Shown in pieces: positions 8,624 to 17,011 of a stretch of DNA of 64,000 nt (position 1 is the first letter of the stretch; every line of letters begins with the position of its first letter). Below the pieces are notes generated by a model. That model was given only the letters and a program-made list of their open reading frames with translations, made no database searches and had not been told where the DNA came from. This DNA is from Streptomyces noursei (lineage in GTDB: Bacteria > Actinomycetota > Actinomycetes > Streptomycetales > Streptomycetaceae): assembly GCF_016917755.1 (NCBI RefSeq), contig NZ_CP070326.1, positions 1,612,001 to 1,676,000 on the forward strand. The letters are read 5' to 3'. Position numbers and translations under genes: made by a program.

Positions 8624-9345
8624 GCGAAGCTCACCCCGCTCAGCTTGCTCTTGAAGTCCTCGGCGTGCGCCGCCACCGTCTCGGCGTGCTTGGACAGCGC
8701 CTGTGAGCGAGCGTGCAGTTCCTCGGGATGAACAGAGAAGCTCTGCCCTGCGCCCCCGCCGCCGGACACCCCGAGGGCCTTGGCGGTGCCCTCGTAGACG
8801 AGCCCGCTCACCGCGTTGCCGACCACGTCGACGAGCGGGGTGATGGCGGCCTCGATCACCTGGCCGATGACGTACTGCTCCAACTGCTGTTCCAGATAGC
8901 TCGTCGCCTTGCGGGCCGCAGCGATGATGCCGGCCTCCGCGGCTTCGGCGAGTCCGAAGGTGACGGCCGCGGCGGCCTGGTCCGCGACGAACGTCACGGC
9001 GAGCACCACCAGTTCGGCGATCGCCGCCGCCTTCATGCCCACGATGACACCGGCCGCGGCGTCCAGCGCGGTCGCCACCGTATGGCACGCGGTCACCAGC
9101 TCGTTCATGTGACTGGACGACATCTGGCCCCACTTGGCCATGAGGGCGTCGTAGGAGGCGCCCTGGTAGACCTCGGATAACTGCTCCACCGACGAGGTGG
9201 CGTCCTGGTGACTCTGCTGGATGTTGTTGGCGAAATCCCTGACATGGCTACCAAAATCGCGGACCTTGTCCTCGTCGACATTGGGCCAGTGGACACCGAT
9301 GAAGTCGAGAAACGACACCACCGCGTCGGGTAGTTCCAGTGCCAC
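8620..9345 (-). CDS. WXG100-like helical protein, partner of RHS toxin
   Basis: A 241-residue protein from GTG 9345, with a GGGGG ribosome site. Residues 1-110 form a WXG100/ESX-like helical hairpin: DEDKVRDFGSHVRDFANNI, then VEQLSEVYQGASYDALMAKW with a W-Q near the turn. A hydrophobic alanine/valine-rich segment (IAELVVLAVTFVADQAAAAV) and a second helical region ending SKHAETVAAHAEDFKSKLSG follow. Such proteins precede RHS toxins in actinomycetes and are thought to guide or chaperone type VII-like export. It overlaps the RHS gene by four bases and is first in the operon. Confidence 0.75.
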   Translation of the reverse strand: MALELPDAVVSFLDFIGVHWPNVDEDKVRDFGSHVRDFANNIQQSHQDATSSVEQLSEVYQGASYDALMAKWGQMSSSHMNELVTACHTVATALDAAAGVIVGMKAAAIAELVVLAVTFVADQAAAAVTFGLAEAAEAGIIAAARKATSYLEQQLEQYVIGQVIEAAITPLVDVVGNAVSGLVYEGTAKALGVSGGGGAGQSFSVHPEELHARSQALSKHAETVAAHAEDFKSKLSGVSFA

Positions 9346-9640
9346 CGCGCCCCCAGGTGAGAACTCGTCAGACCGCTCGTGGCAACGTATCGCCGCCGAA
9401 CAAAGCCGAGGTAATCGAAGGGTCAGTTTTGCCCCAGGTGTCGAGGGCGTGCGCCGGGCAGGCGCGCCGACAGGACGCAAATTCGCCAACCCGGGACACA
9501 CAAAAGCGAAGACCCCCTGACGTTGGCGGGGAACGATGCAGCGGCCCTATCCGGCGGCTCGCCGGCCCCGCGCCCGCCTCCGCCCTATCCGCCGACCGGG
9601 TGGGGCGGCGGGACCGTCTCCATATGGACGTGCTCCCCTG

Positions 9641-10198
9641 TCAGTTGTCGTCCACCTCCTCTTGTTCCATCTGACGGAACTCCTCGTACACAGCCGTCCC
9701 CGGCCCCGCCACATGCACCTCGAAGTCGCCCCAGTCGGAGTCGTGGAATTCGCGGAAGAACAAGTTGCCGATGCTGTCGTTGATTTCGACGCTGGCCACG
9801 TGCAGGGCCGGAACACGGAACGGCTTCACACGTGGCCAAGGCTCATCGCCCGCCTCGTCCACATGGATGTCGATGCCGAGCAACGGCAGATCGTCGGAGG
9901 CGAAGGTCTCCGCGTCGGCCAGATAGAGGTGGTCGTACGGAAGGTCGTGGCCGGCGTCGGGGGCGGCGGCGAGCACCGTCTCGGGCAGCAGGTCCCGGTA
10001 CTTCTCCTTGTCGATCGGGGTGACATACGAGATGGCCTGGTCGTAATCGCAGACGTCCTGCGAGCCCTCCTCGAAAGCGACGGGCATCTCCAGGGCCTGC
10101 AACAGGCGAGCCCAGCCACCGAGGTCGGTGAAGTCGGTCCGCAGAACGGGAGCAGCGTCCGTGCGAGGCAGGTGTATCGGTCGTCGATCGTGATTCAT
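9641..10198 (-). CDS. DUF6924-like hypothetical protein
   Basis: A 185-residue soluble acidic protein from ATG 10198. The opening APVLRTDFTDLGGWARLLQA resembles DUF6924 proteins, which start with a 'vlRTDFsd...W' element. Later parts, LPYDHLYLADAETFAS, FRVPALHVASVEINDSIGN and FFREFHDSDWGDFEVH, look like an alternating alpha/beta fold. It lies about 300 bases upstream of the RHS operon on the same strand, with its own upstream region, so a link to the toxin system is uncertain. No enzymatic motif is visible. Confidence 0.6.
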   Translation of the reverse strand: MNHDRRPIHLPRTDAAPVLRTDFTDLGGWARLLQALEMPVAFEEGSQDVCDYDQAISYVTPIDKEKYRDLLPETVLAAAPDAGHDLPYDHLYLADAETFASDDLPLLGIDIHVDEAGDEPWPRVKPFRVPALHVASVEINDSIGNLFFREFHDSDWGDFEVHVAGPGTAVYEEFRQMEQEEVDDN

Positions 10199-10369
10199 GC
10201 CGTGGACCCTAGTACCGGGCACTGACAAGACACGGACGTGCGGGCCCCGCGCCGGTCTGCGTCGTCAGCGTTCCAAGGACCGCTCGGTGCCCGGCAGTTC
10301 CTTCGCGATCTGCGATTCTTCTCAGCACGGGCGAAGCGGCTCGCGGCCTCCGACCGGACCTGTTCACGG

Positions 10370-10485
10370 GCCTGCCCGTGGAGCGCGAGTTCGCCCACTC
10401 GCACTGGTTCCGTCGCCTGCGGATCCGCTGGGAGATCCGCGACGACATCCACCAGGCATTCCTCACCCTCGACGTCGACCTTCCC
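10370..10485 (+). pseudogene. IS5-family transposase C-terminal remnant
   Basis: The plus strand encodes PVEREFAHSHWFRRLRIRWE followed by IRDDIHQAFLTL, the characteristic C-terminal end of IS5-group (IS427/ISL2-like) transposases. The upstream catalytic part is missing. It is a scar between the DUF6924-like gene and the SDR gene. Confidence 0.7.
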
Positions 10486-10508
10486 ATGAGACGAGCCTTG
10501 AGAGGATC

Positions 10509-11231
10509 ATGCCGAGCATGACGATTGCGGACATAGCCGTGGTGACAGGCGCGAACCAGGGGATCGGGCGAGAGGTGGCCCGGCAACTCGCCGCCGCGGG
10601 CATGGTGGTCTGTCTCGGTGCCCGAGATGTGGAACGGGGCCGTGCTGCCGCACGCGAGTTGTCGACCGCCGGCGATGTGCGGTTCGTGCCTCTGGACGTG
10701 GCGGACCAGTCGCAGGTCGACGCCGCGGCCCGAACGGTCGAGGCAGAGTGGGGCAGGCTCGACGTCCTGGTGAACAACGCGGGCATCGGCGGCACCCGCC
10801 CGGCAGTGGAGGAGACCACCGCGGACGATTTCACAGAGGTCATGGACGTCAACCTGCTCGGCGCTGTCCGGACGACGCACGCCCTTCTGCCTCTGCTGCA
10901 CAAGGCCCAGCGCCCACGCGTCGTGAACGTGACGAGCGGCCGCGGATCGTTCACCATCAGCGACGACCCGGAGCGCATGGAATCCCGGTTGCAGGGCCTG
11001 GTCTACCCGGTCTCGAAGACGGCCTTGAACATGCTCACCTACCAGTACGCCCGCGCTCTGCCCGGCTTCCGCATCAACGCCGTCGACCCTGGGTTCACCG
11101 CGACCGCGCTCAACAACCACACCGGCACCAGCACACCCGCGCAGAGCGCCGCGACGGTCGCACAAATCGCCCTGGCGATCGACGGGCCCAGCGGACGGCT
11201 CTTCGATTCCACAGGCCAGGTCGGCTGGTAG
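10509..11231 (+). CDS. Short-chain dehydrogenase/reductase (SDR)
   Basis: A 240-residue classical SDR from ATG 10509, preceded by GAGAGGA. The NAD(P)-binding TGANQGIG motif lies at about residues 13-20, and an arginine-bearing ARDVERG after beta-2 suggests NADPH. The structural NNAG motif is at about 90, the catalytic Ser lies in NVTSGRGS, and YPVSK supplies the Tyr and Lys. The C-terminus VDPGFTATALNNHTGT is typical of carbonyl reductases. The substrate is unknown. It converges with the NTF2-fold gene downstream. Confidence 0.85.
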   Translation: MPSMTIADIAVVTGANQGIGREVARQLAAAGMVVCLGARDVERGRAAARELSTAGDVRFVPLDVADQSQVDAAARTVEAEWGRLDVLVNNAGIGGTRPAVEETTADDFTEVMDVNLLGAVRTTHALLPLLHKAQRPRVVNVTSGRGSFTISDDPERMESRLQGLVYPVSKTALNMLTYQYARALPGFRINAVDPGFTATALNNHTGTSTPAQSAATVAQIALAIDGPSGRLFDSTGQVGW

Positions 11232-11303
11232 CGAGGCCCGCAGGACCAGTCCACACGGAAGCCGGCGGAGCGGCATCCGGGATTGTCGGGCTGATGTACG
11301 ACG

Positions 11304-11771
11304 TCAGTCGGTCGTCCCGCTGTGGGCCTCCTGGGCTCGACCGTCAGCCCCTGTGGCGGTCGAAGCCCATGCGCGGGCGACAGCAAGGCTGTCCTCGTAG
11401 AAGCGGTAGCGGGTGATCTCGCCGTCCGAAACGGTCAGTTGGAGCACGAACCAGCTCTCCATCACTGCCCCATTACGTATGACGCGGCTCCGGAAACGGC
11501 CCGAGACTGCCGCTTCCGCACCATCCACAAGGGTCCGTTCGACAACGAAATCCTCCTTGGTGACGTATGTGGGGTGCGTGGTGAAGTAGTCGGCGACCTC
11601 GGCACGCGTCGCGCGGATGCCGAGCCAGGGGACCTCGACCGCGCCGGGTACGTCCCAGTCCACTCGCTCGGCGAAGAGCGCCGCGACGCCGTCGACGTCT
11701 CCCGCGGCGAGTCGGGCCAGGAAGTTCTCGACGGTGTCTCGCGTGCTCGGCGCCGTCGATTCCGCTCGCAT
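11304..11771 (-). CDS. SnoaL/limonene-epoxide-hydrolase-like NTF2-fold protein
   Basis: About 155 residues from ATG 11771 (a GTG lies one codon upstream). The layout is typical of SnoaL-like proteins: helix TRDTVENFLARLAAGDVDGV, AALFAERVDWDVPG, then an IRATRAEVADYF helix and a strand pair around VMESWFVLQLTVSDGEITRY. Members are small isomerases, epoxide hydrolases or ligand-binding proteins; the exact reaction cannot be told here. A relatively AT-rich stretch at about 11780-11840 is its probable promoter. Confidence 0.75.
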   Translation of the reverse strand: MRAESTAPSTRDTVENFLARLAAGDVDGVAALFAERVDWDVPGAVEVPWLGIRATRAEVADYFTTHPTYVTKEDFVVERTLVDGAEAAVSGRFRSRVIRNGAVMESWFVLQLTVSDGEITRYRFYEDSLAVARAWASTATGADGRAQEAHSGTTD

Positions 11772-11901
11772 CACTTCGTGCCTCCACTGTCTACCGTCTA
11801 TCGTTTGCGCGAGTTTTGAACAGTACAGTCCAAAATCGAGGCGGGCAACTCAACGCGTCTCGTCGGCATATCGGTGATGAGAACCCTGATCACGACTCTC
11901 C

Positions 11902-13737
11902 TCAGCTCCTGACCTCGAAGGACTTCTTCTCGATCAGCTTGCCGTCCTTGAAACAGAACCGGAAAACCGGCTCCTTGCTCCAACTGCTGCTGTTCTCGGA
12001 GGACATCAGCGTGAGGCATGCGGCGCCCTGGGGTGCGGGCGGTGCTCCTCTGTCCAGGTTTTCGGCCAGGAACGAGTTTCCGCGGGGCAGTTTCGCGCGG
12101 ACCTCTGCTTCTGACTGGCCCACCTGCACCGCGTCGTACTGCTTCGGCTCGATCATGGCCTTGTCGGCCTCCCCCACCAGGAAGACCGCGGCGACGACCC
12201 CGAGGACCACCAGCAGGAGGAGGATCAGTGCCGCGATCCCACAGCCGATGGCGACGCCGCTTCGCTTCGTGTTCCTGCTCATGGCCTTGGCCAGCTCCTT
12301 CGGAAGACTGTTCCCGTCGATGACCGGAACACGTTCGCCCAGGGGGCCGGCCGGGGTCTGCTCCCGAAAGTCGCCGGTGGGATCGACGAACGTCGTCTCC
12401 GCGTCCCCCGGCGAGCGACTCGCGACCCCGCCTTCCGGCGAGGCGTAGGGCAGCACGCCCGCCAGTCGGAAGCCACCGTCCGCCGTCGGGCCCGCGTGCA
12501 CCATGCCGCCGATGAGCCGGGTCCGTTCGCCGAGGCCGGTCAGACCCTGACCACCGCTCACCACGCTCCGGCCGGCCTCCGCCGTCTGCGGGGCGGGACC
12601 GTTCGCGACCTCCACGACCAGCGCGTCCGGCTCGTACCTCAGCTCAATGGTGATCGCGGCACCCGGGGCGTGCTTGTGGGCGTTGGTCAGCCCCTCCTGG
12701 GCGACGCGGTACGCCGCGTGATCCGCGGTCGGGGCGAGCGGGCGGGGTTCGCCGGAGCGTCGCAGCTCCACGGCCGTCCCCGCGCTCCGGGACGCCTCCA
12801 CCAGGCCCTCGATGCCGACCACCCCGCGCGACGGCACCGTATTGCCCTCTTCCCGCACCGCTTGGAGGGCGTGGGTGGCACCCTCCTGGGCGGGCCCCTC
12901 GGTCCCGTCCCGGAGCAGCCCGACCACCTCGCGCAGCTCGTGCATCGCGGCCACCGACGCCTCGCGCAGCACACTGACGGCTTCCCGCTGCCGCCCGGTC
13001 AGTTCCCGGTCCACCTCCAGCGCCCCGGTGTGGACCGAGATGAGGGTGAGGTGGTGGCCGAGACTGTCGTGCATGTCCTGCGCGATGCGCTGGCGCTCCC
13101 GCATCCGGGCCTGGCCGGCGACCATCGCGCGTTCGCGCAACAGCTGGGCGTTGTACTCCCGCAGGATGTCCGTCAGTGTGCGGCGTTGTGACCAGTAGCG
13201 GCTGATCAGTCCGGGGACGACGGTCATGACCAGCAGCAGCGGGACGGCGAGGGTGAGGGTCATCGTGAGGGAGAGCGGCTCCTTCAGGAGGCCCAGGCAG
13301 AGACTGAGGACGTATGCGGCGGCGAAGGTTCCGGCCGCCTTGCCGACTCCCTCGATCCGCCGTCCGGCCGACCAGGCCGCCACCATGAGCAGGGGCATGA
13401 GACCGACGAACACGGACATGCCGGCGGCGGCGAGCAGCAGCACGGTCGCCGGGAGGACCCGGCGCAGGGACGACAACAGTGCGGCGGCCAGACCCACGGC
13501 GACGACCCGTACGATCCCGGCGTCGGACACCACCCCCGACGGGATCTCGATAGCCGCCGCCAGCAGCCCGAGCAACGCGCACAGCAGCGTTTCGCCCACG
13601 ATGCGCCCGGGAGTCCACATCCCCGGGGCGAAGAGTGCCCTGACCGGATCGGTAAGCCGCCGGGGCGCCGAGCGCAGCGCCGCTGCCAGTGCCTGGCGGG
13701 CCGAAGCCGTAAGGTCCGTACGTTCCACACGTGTCAC
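11902..13737 (-). CDS. NarL-type sensor histidine kinase with extra C-terminal membrane/BamE-like domain
   Basis: About 611 residues from GTG 13737; an upstream ATG at 13773 is less likely. The N-terminus has about five or six membrane segments. The HisKA_3 dimerisation helix follows, with the phospho-acceptor His in RQRIAQDMHDSLGHHLTLIS, then an HATPase domain (YRVAQEGLTNAHKHAPG; GLTGLGERTRLIGG). After the kinase comes a linker, one more membrane helix (IALILLLLVVLGVVAAVFLV region) and an outside domain with YDAVQVGQSEAEVRAKLP and VFRFCFKDGKLIEKKSF, reminiscent of SmpA/BamE-type domains. No response regulator is adjacent, so it is an orphan. The C-terminal extension is unusual. Confidence 0.8.
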   Translation of the reverse strand: MTRVERTDLTASARQALAAALRSAPRRLTDPVRALFAPGMWTPGRIVGETLLCALLGLLAAAIEIPSGVVSDAGIVRVVAVGLAAALLSSLRRVLPATVLLLAAAGMSVFVGLMPLLMVAAWSAGRRIEGVGKAAGTFAAAYVLSLCLGLLKEPLSLTMTLTLAVPLLLVMTVVPGLISRYWSQRRTLTDILREYNAQLLRERAMVAGQARMRERQRIAQDMHDSLGHHLTLISVHTGALEVDRELTGRQREAVSVLREASVAAMHELREVVGLLRDGTEGPAQEGATHALQAVREEGNTVPSRGVVGIEGLVEASRSAGTAVELRRSGEPRPLAPTADHAAYRVAQEGLTNAHKHAPGAAITIELRYEPDALVVEVANGPAPQTAEAGRSVVSGGQGLTGLGERTRLIGGMVHAGPTADGGFRLAGVLPYASPEGGVASRSPGDAETTFVDPTGDFREQTPAGPLGERVPVIDGNSLPKELAKAMSRNTKRSGVAIGCGIAALILLLLVVLGVVAAVFLVGEADKAMIEPKQYDAVQVGQSEAEVRAKLPRGNSFLAENLDRGAPPAPQGAACLTLMSSENSSSWSKEPVFRFCFKDGKLIEKKSFEVRS

Positions 13738-14034
13738 GCGGCCACGGTAGGCGGCCACCGCCGGACACCGCATTCGCCATTGGTCGCGACGGCCGACGAC
13801 TTAAGTCGCTCATCGAGAAGCATGCGTGGACATGCGTGGAGCGGTACGGATCGGGCCCAAGGCGGCGACAACCGCATGCGGATCGCCGACTTGGCGTGCC
13901 GGGGGGAGCGACTTTCGTTCCACGGGTCCACCCACGGGGTGAGGTCCGATCGGCCCTTGAGGCTGATCCGCCGGGCCATGCTCGCTGCCAGGCTTGTGGC
14001 ATCGGCTCCCGCACCGGCGGAGCGCGCCACACAC

Positions 14035-14089
14035 CTTGATCGACCACTTTGACCGACCACTTTGATCGACCATCTTGATCAAGGTGGTC
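14035..14089. promoter_or_regulatory. TTGATC-containing 13-bp iterons and palindrome
   Basis: Three tandem 13-bp units of the form [C/T]TTGA[T/C]CGACCA[C/T] (14035-14073) run into CTTGATCAAG, a perfect 10-bp palindrome at 14074-14083. That palindrome is nested in a nearly symmetrical 20-base sequence, ACCATCTTGATCAAGGTGGT (14070-14089). It lies about 115 bases upstream of the secreted peptidase gene and is a plausible operator array; the regulator is unknown. The rest of the 13738-14203 gap shows no gene. Confidence 0.5.
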
Positions 14090-14203
14090 ATCCGGTGGGT
14101 GCAGACGCCGGTTTCCCGTTCCCCGCCGAGCCGCCCCCGGCCGTTCGCGGAGTCAATTCGCTCTGGCTTCCTCACACTCGTTGCGAAAGTTTGGAATGAC
14201 GTC

Positions 14204-15823
14204 ATGCCCATCGTTGGTCCCAAGGCCGTACGGGTCGGCGCGCTCAGCGCGACCGTCATAGTGGCCGCCGGCACGGTTGTCGGGTGCGCCGGCAACGAAC
14301 CTCTGAAGTCCACGTCGAGGCCCTCGTCGACCGTGAACACCTCGTCGTCCTCCTCCGGCCCGGCCACGAGCGAGCTGCCGGCTTCACTGACCGGGCAGAA
14401 GCTGAGGTGGAGGCAGTGCGCGGCACCGACTCCCGCGCAGGGCGGCGGCAAGGCCCCGGGTGGCGAGTGGGAGTGCACCACGCTGAAGGCACCGCTGGAC
14501 TACGCCAAGGCAGACGGCGAGACGATCGGCATCGCGCTGATCCGCGCCAAGGCCAAGGCCAAGGACCGGGGCGGGCGCCTGGGGTCGCTCGTCTTCAACT
14601 TCGGTGGCCCCGGCGGCTCCGGCATCACCACCCTCCCCGGCCTCGCCCAGGACTACGACACCCTGCGCTCGCGCTACGACCTGGTCAGCTTCGACCCGCG
14701 CGGCGTGGGCGGGAGCGCGGGCGTGACGTGCCTGAGCGACCAGGAGACCGACGCCATGACCGCGGTCGACGGTTCGCCAGACGACGACGCCGAGGTCGAG
14801 GCCGCGACCGCCGCCAACAAGAAGTACGTCGAAGCCTGCCGGCGGAACTCCGGCAAGGTGCTTCCCCATGTGGACACGGTGAGCTCCGCGCGTGACTTGG
14901 ACCTCATACGTACGGTCCTCGACGACAAGAAGCTGAACTACTTCGGCATCTCGTACGGCACCAAGCTCGGCGGCGTCTACGCCCACCTCTTCCCGAAGAA
15001 CGTGGGCCGCTCGGTACTGGACGCCGTCGTCGACCCGACCCAGGATCCCCTCTCCGCGGCCATCGGCCAGGCAAAGGGCTTCCAACTCGCCCTCACCAAC
15101 TACATGAAGGACTGCGCCACCAAGATGGGCTCCGGCTGCCCGACCGGAAAGGGCGGGGACGAGGGCAACCAGAAGCTCACCGCGCTGCTGAAGAAACTCG
15201 ACAGGCACCCGCTGCCCACCCAGAGCGCCCGCAAGCTCACCCAGGACCTGGCAGTCACCGGTATCGTGGCCACGCTCTACGACAAGGAGAGCTGGGGCAT
15301 GCTGACGATCGCGCTGAGCGAGGCGATGCGCAGCGGCCAGGGCAACATGCTGCTGGCGTTCGCCGACAGCTACAGCGGTCGTGACGAGCAAGGCCACTAC
15401 AACAACTCCCAAGCCGCCAACCGAGCCATCAACTGCGTGGACGACAAGCGGCGTTACACCGTCGACGACGTGAGGGCGAAGCTGCCGGAGTTCCGCAGGG
15501 CGTCACCGGTCTTCGGCGAGTCCACGGCCTGGGGTCTGACCGGCTGCACCGACTGGCCCGTCGCCGGCAAGACCGACAAGACCGAGGTCGGTGCCAAGGG
15601 CTCGGCCCCCATCGTCGTCATCGGCAACACCGGCGACCCAGCCACCCCCTACGAGGGAGCCAGGAAGATGGCGAGGGAACTGGGCGACGGCGTGGGCGTC
15701 GAACTCACCCTCAAGGGCGAGGGCCACGGCGGCTACAACAGCGGCAACCCCTGCCTGAAGAAGGCCGTCGACGACTACTTGCTGGACGGCAAGGTCCCGG
15801 CACCCGGCACCACGTGCTCGTAG
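14204..15823 (+). CDS. Secreted alpha/beta-hydrolase, TAP-like tripeptidyl aminopeptidase lipoprotein
   Basis: 539 residues from ATG 14204. The N-terminus has a hydrophobic signal and a lipobox-like VVGCAGN, so the enzyme is probably lipid-anchored outside the membrane. The alpha/beta-hydrolase fold shows the oxyanion element FNFGGPGGSG, the nucleophile elbow GISYGTKLG (Ser near 249), the acid in GNTGDPATPYEGA (Asp near 477) and the base in GEGHGGY (His near 508). The last third is the TAP-like C-terminal domain. Family members such as Slp/Tap remove tripeptides from secreted proteins. Candidate operator repeats lie upstream. Confidence 0.9.
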   Translation: MPIVGPKAVRVGALSATVIVAAGTVVGCAGNEPLKSTSRPSSTVNTSSSSSGPATSELPASLTGQKLRWRQCAAPTPAQGGGKAPGGEWECTTLKAPLDYAKADGETIGIALIRAKAKAKDRGGRLGSLVFNFGGPGGSGITTLPGLAQDYDTLRSRYDLVSFDPRGVGGSAGVTCLSDQETDAMTAVDGSPDDDAEVEAATAANKKYVEACRRNSGKVLPHVDTVSSARDLDLIRTVLDDKKLNYFGISYGTKLGGVYAHLFPKNVGRSVLDAVVDPTQDPLSAAIGQAKGFQLALTNYMKDCATKMGSGCPTGKGGDEGNQKLTALLKKLDRHPLPTQSARKLTQDLAVTGIVATLYDKESWGMLTIALSEAMRSGQGNMLLAFADSYSGRDEQGHYNNSQAANRAINCVDDKRRYTVDDVRAKLPEFRRASPVFGESTAWGLTGCTDWPVAGKTDKTEVGAKGSAPIVVIGNTGDPATPYEGARKMARELGDGVGVELTLKGEGHGGYNSGNPCLKKAVDDYLLDGKVPAPGTTCS

Positions 15824-15829
15824 CACCGC

Positions 15830-15975
15830 CCGCGCCTGGGGCGTGTCCGCGATCTCGTCCGCCTCGCGAATCATGAGGTCCTGGAGCGGCAGCGGAATGG
15901 CATTGTCCTTTGTGTAGCGCACGAATGTACGTGGCTCCCGGCCCCACTCGTCGGCAGCCCACGGGCGTGCACGCG
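15830..15975 (-). pseudogene. C-terminal remnant of an alpha/beta-hydrolase
   Basis: The minus strand reads WGREPRTFVRYTKDNAIPLP and then LQDLMIREADEIADTP, which matches the 'TYVR..rD.AIPL.LQ..MI.EAD' element near the C-terminus of esterase-like alpha/beta-hydrolases of the RsbQ/EstC type. The Ser and Asp regions and the final His segment are missing. It sits just downstream of the flavodoxin-fold reductase gene on the same strand. Confidence 0.5.
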
Positions 15976-15978
15976 GTG

Positions 15979-16572
15979 TCAGACCAGCAGCGCGGCGGCC
16001 TGCTGACGTGCCTGGCACAGCCACGATGCGCGCATTTCGTCGGTTGAGTCGGTCACCGTGCGGAAGACGGTGCGGCGGACGTCGGCAACACCTACGTACG
16101 GCAGGACGCATGCCGCCCAGATCCTTTGCAGCGGGTCGCCGAACTCACTCTCTTCGCGGTCGACAGGGGTGTCGGAGGTGTTCAGAACGAGCGCCCGGCC
16201 GGCCTTCAGCAGCCCTGCGGGCTCCCCGTCCGCGGTGCCCAGCTTGTACGCGACACCGGGCGCGAGCACACGCTGCACCCAGCCGGTGAGGACGGCGGGC
16301 GGCATGCCCCACCAGTTCGGATGGACCAACACCATGGCATCAAGGGTGGCCACCTCGGACCGGTGCAGCTCCACCTGCGCGTCACGGGCGGGGGCGGCCG
16401 ACTGGACTGTCTCCGTCTCGTCGGCGGTCAGCGCAGGGGCGAATCCCTCGGCGTAGAGGTCGTGCGCGAGTACATGACACCCCCGGTCGCGCAGTTCTTC
16501 CACGACGGCCGTGAACACCGCGTGGTTGAAGCTGCCTGGACGCGGGTGCGCGAGGTAGACCCCGATCCGCAT
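15979..16572 (-). CDS. NAD(P)H-quinone/flavodoxin-fold oxidoreductase
   Basis: A 197-residue Flavodoxin_2 protein from ATG 16572 with an AGGAGGA ribosome site. It begins MRIGVYLAHPRPGSFNHAVF, the FMN/FAD phosphate-binding loop of the KefF/NQO1-like family, and has HDLYAEGFAPALTADE and the signature LVHPNWWGMPPAVLTGWVQR and GVAYKLG flavin-contact elements. These are cytoplasmic flavoenzymes that reduce quinones or nitro/azo compounds with NAD(P)H. The length and all conserved blocks are normal. Confidence 0.85.
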   Translation of the reverse strand: MRIGVYLAHPRPGSFNHAVFTAVVEELRDRGCHVLAHDLYAEGFAPALTADETETVQSAAPARDAQVELHRSEVATLDAMVLVHPNWWGMPPAVLTGWVQRVLAPGVAYKLGTADGEPAGLLKAGRALVLNTSDTPVDREESEFGDPLQRIWAACVLPYVGVADVRRTVFRTVTDSTDEMRASWLCQARQQAAALLV

Positions 16573-16649
16573 GGTTCCTCCTGATCGATAGCTGGTCCTC
16601 CCCGACTATGCCCTGCCGATTACTGCCCACCACAACTGGGGTCTGCAGC

Positions 16650-16870
16650 CCGGGCGTTGGAGGTGGCAACGTCAGGCACCCGGCCGTCGACCCCCGGGGT
16701 ACCCGCTCACCGCGTGCGCCCTGGGGCCCGGTCGGTCCCCGCGTGCCTTCCTGTCCGCGGGGGCCGATCAGGGATGCGAGCCAGTCGGGCCGGGTTCCCC
16801 TAAAGCCTTCCGTGACGGCCACCTCGTACGCGGAAGCGCCAGGCACGGGAACGCGGTTCGGCTTGGTGGG
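16650..16870 (-). pseudogene. Fragment of collagen-like protein with phage-tail-type motif
   Basis: The minus strand encodes ASAYEVAVTEGFRGTRPDWL followed by ASLIGPRG and GXY collagen-like triplets (EGTRGPTGPQGARGE). The 'AYevAV..GF.Gt...WLaSL.G' element is widespread in phage tail-fibre and collagen-like proteins. Upstream coding sequence and a proper start are missing, and the open frame runs into the neighbouring gene, so I read it as a remnant. The rest of the 16573-17011 gap holds no recognisable gene. Confidence 0.45.
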
Positions 16871-17011
16871 GCCGGCCGGCACGGTGTCGGCGAGGCCGGC
16901 CTCGGACGCCTCGGCGGAGCAATCCGCCGACGCTCCCCCACCCCGCCCACGCACAGGAGGAGGTCGCCGCGTTCCTCAACCGCGAGGCTTGGCCCCGGGA
17001 GCCGGTGTCGC

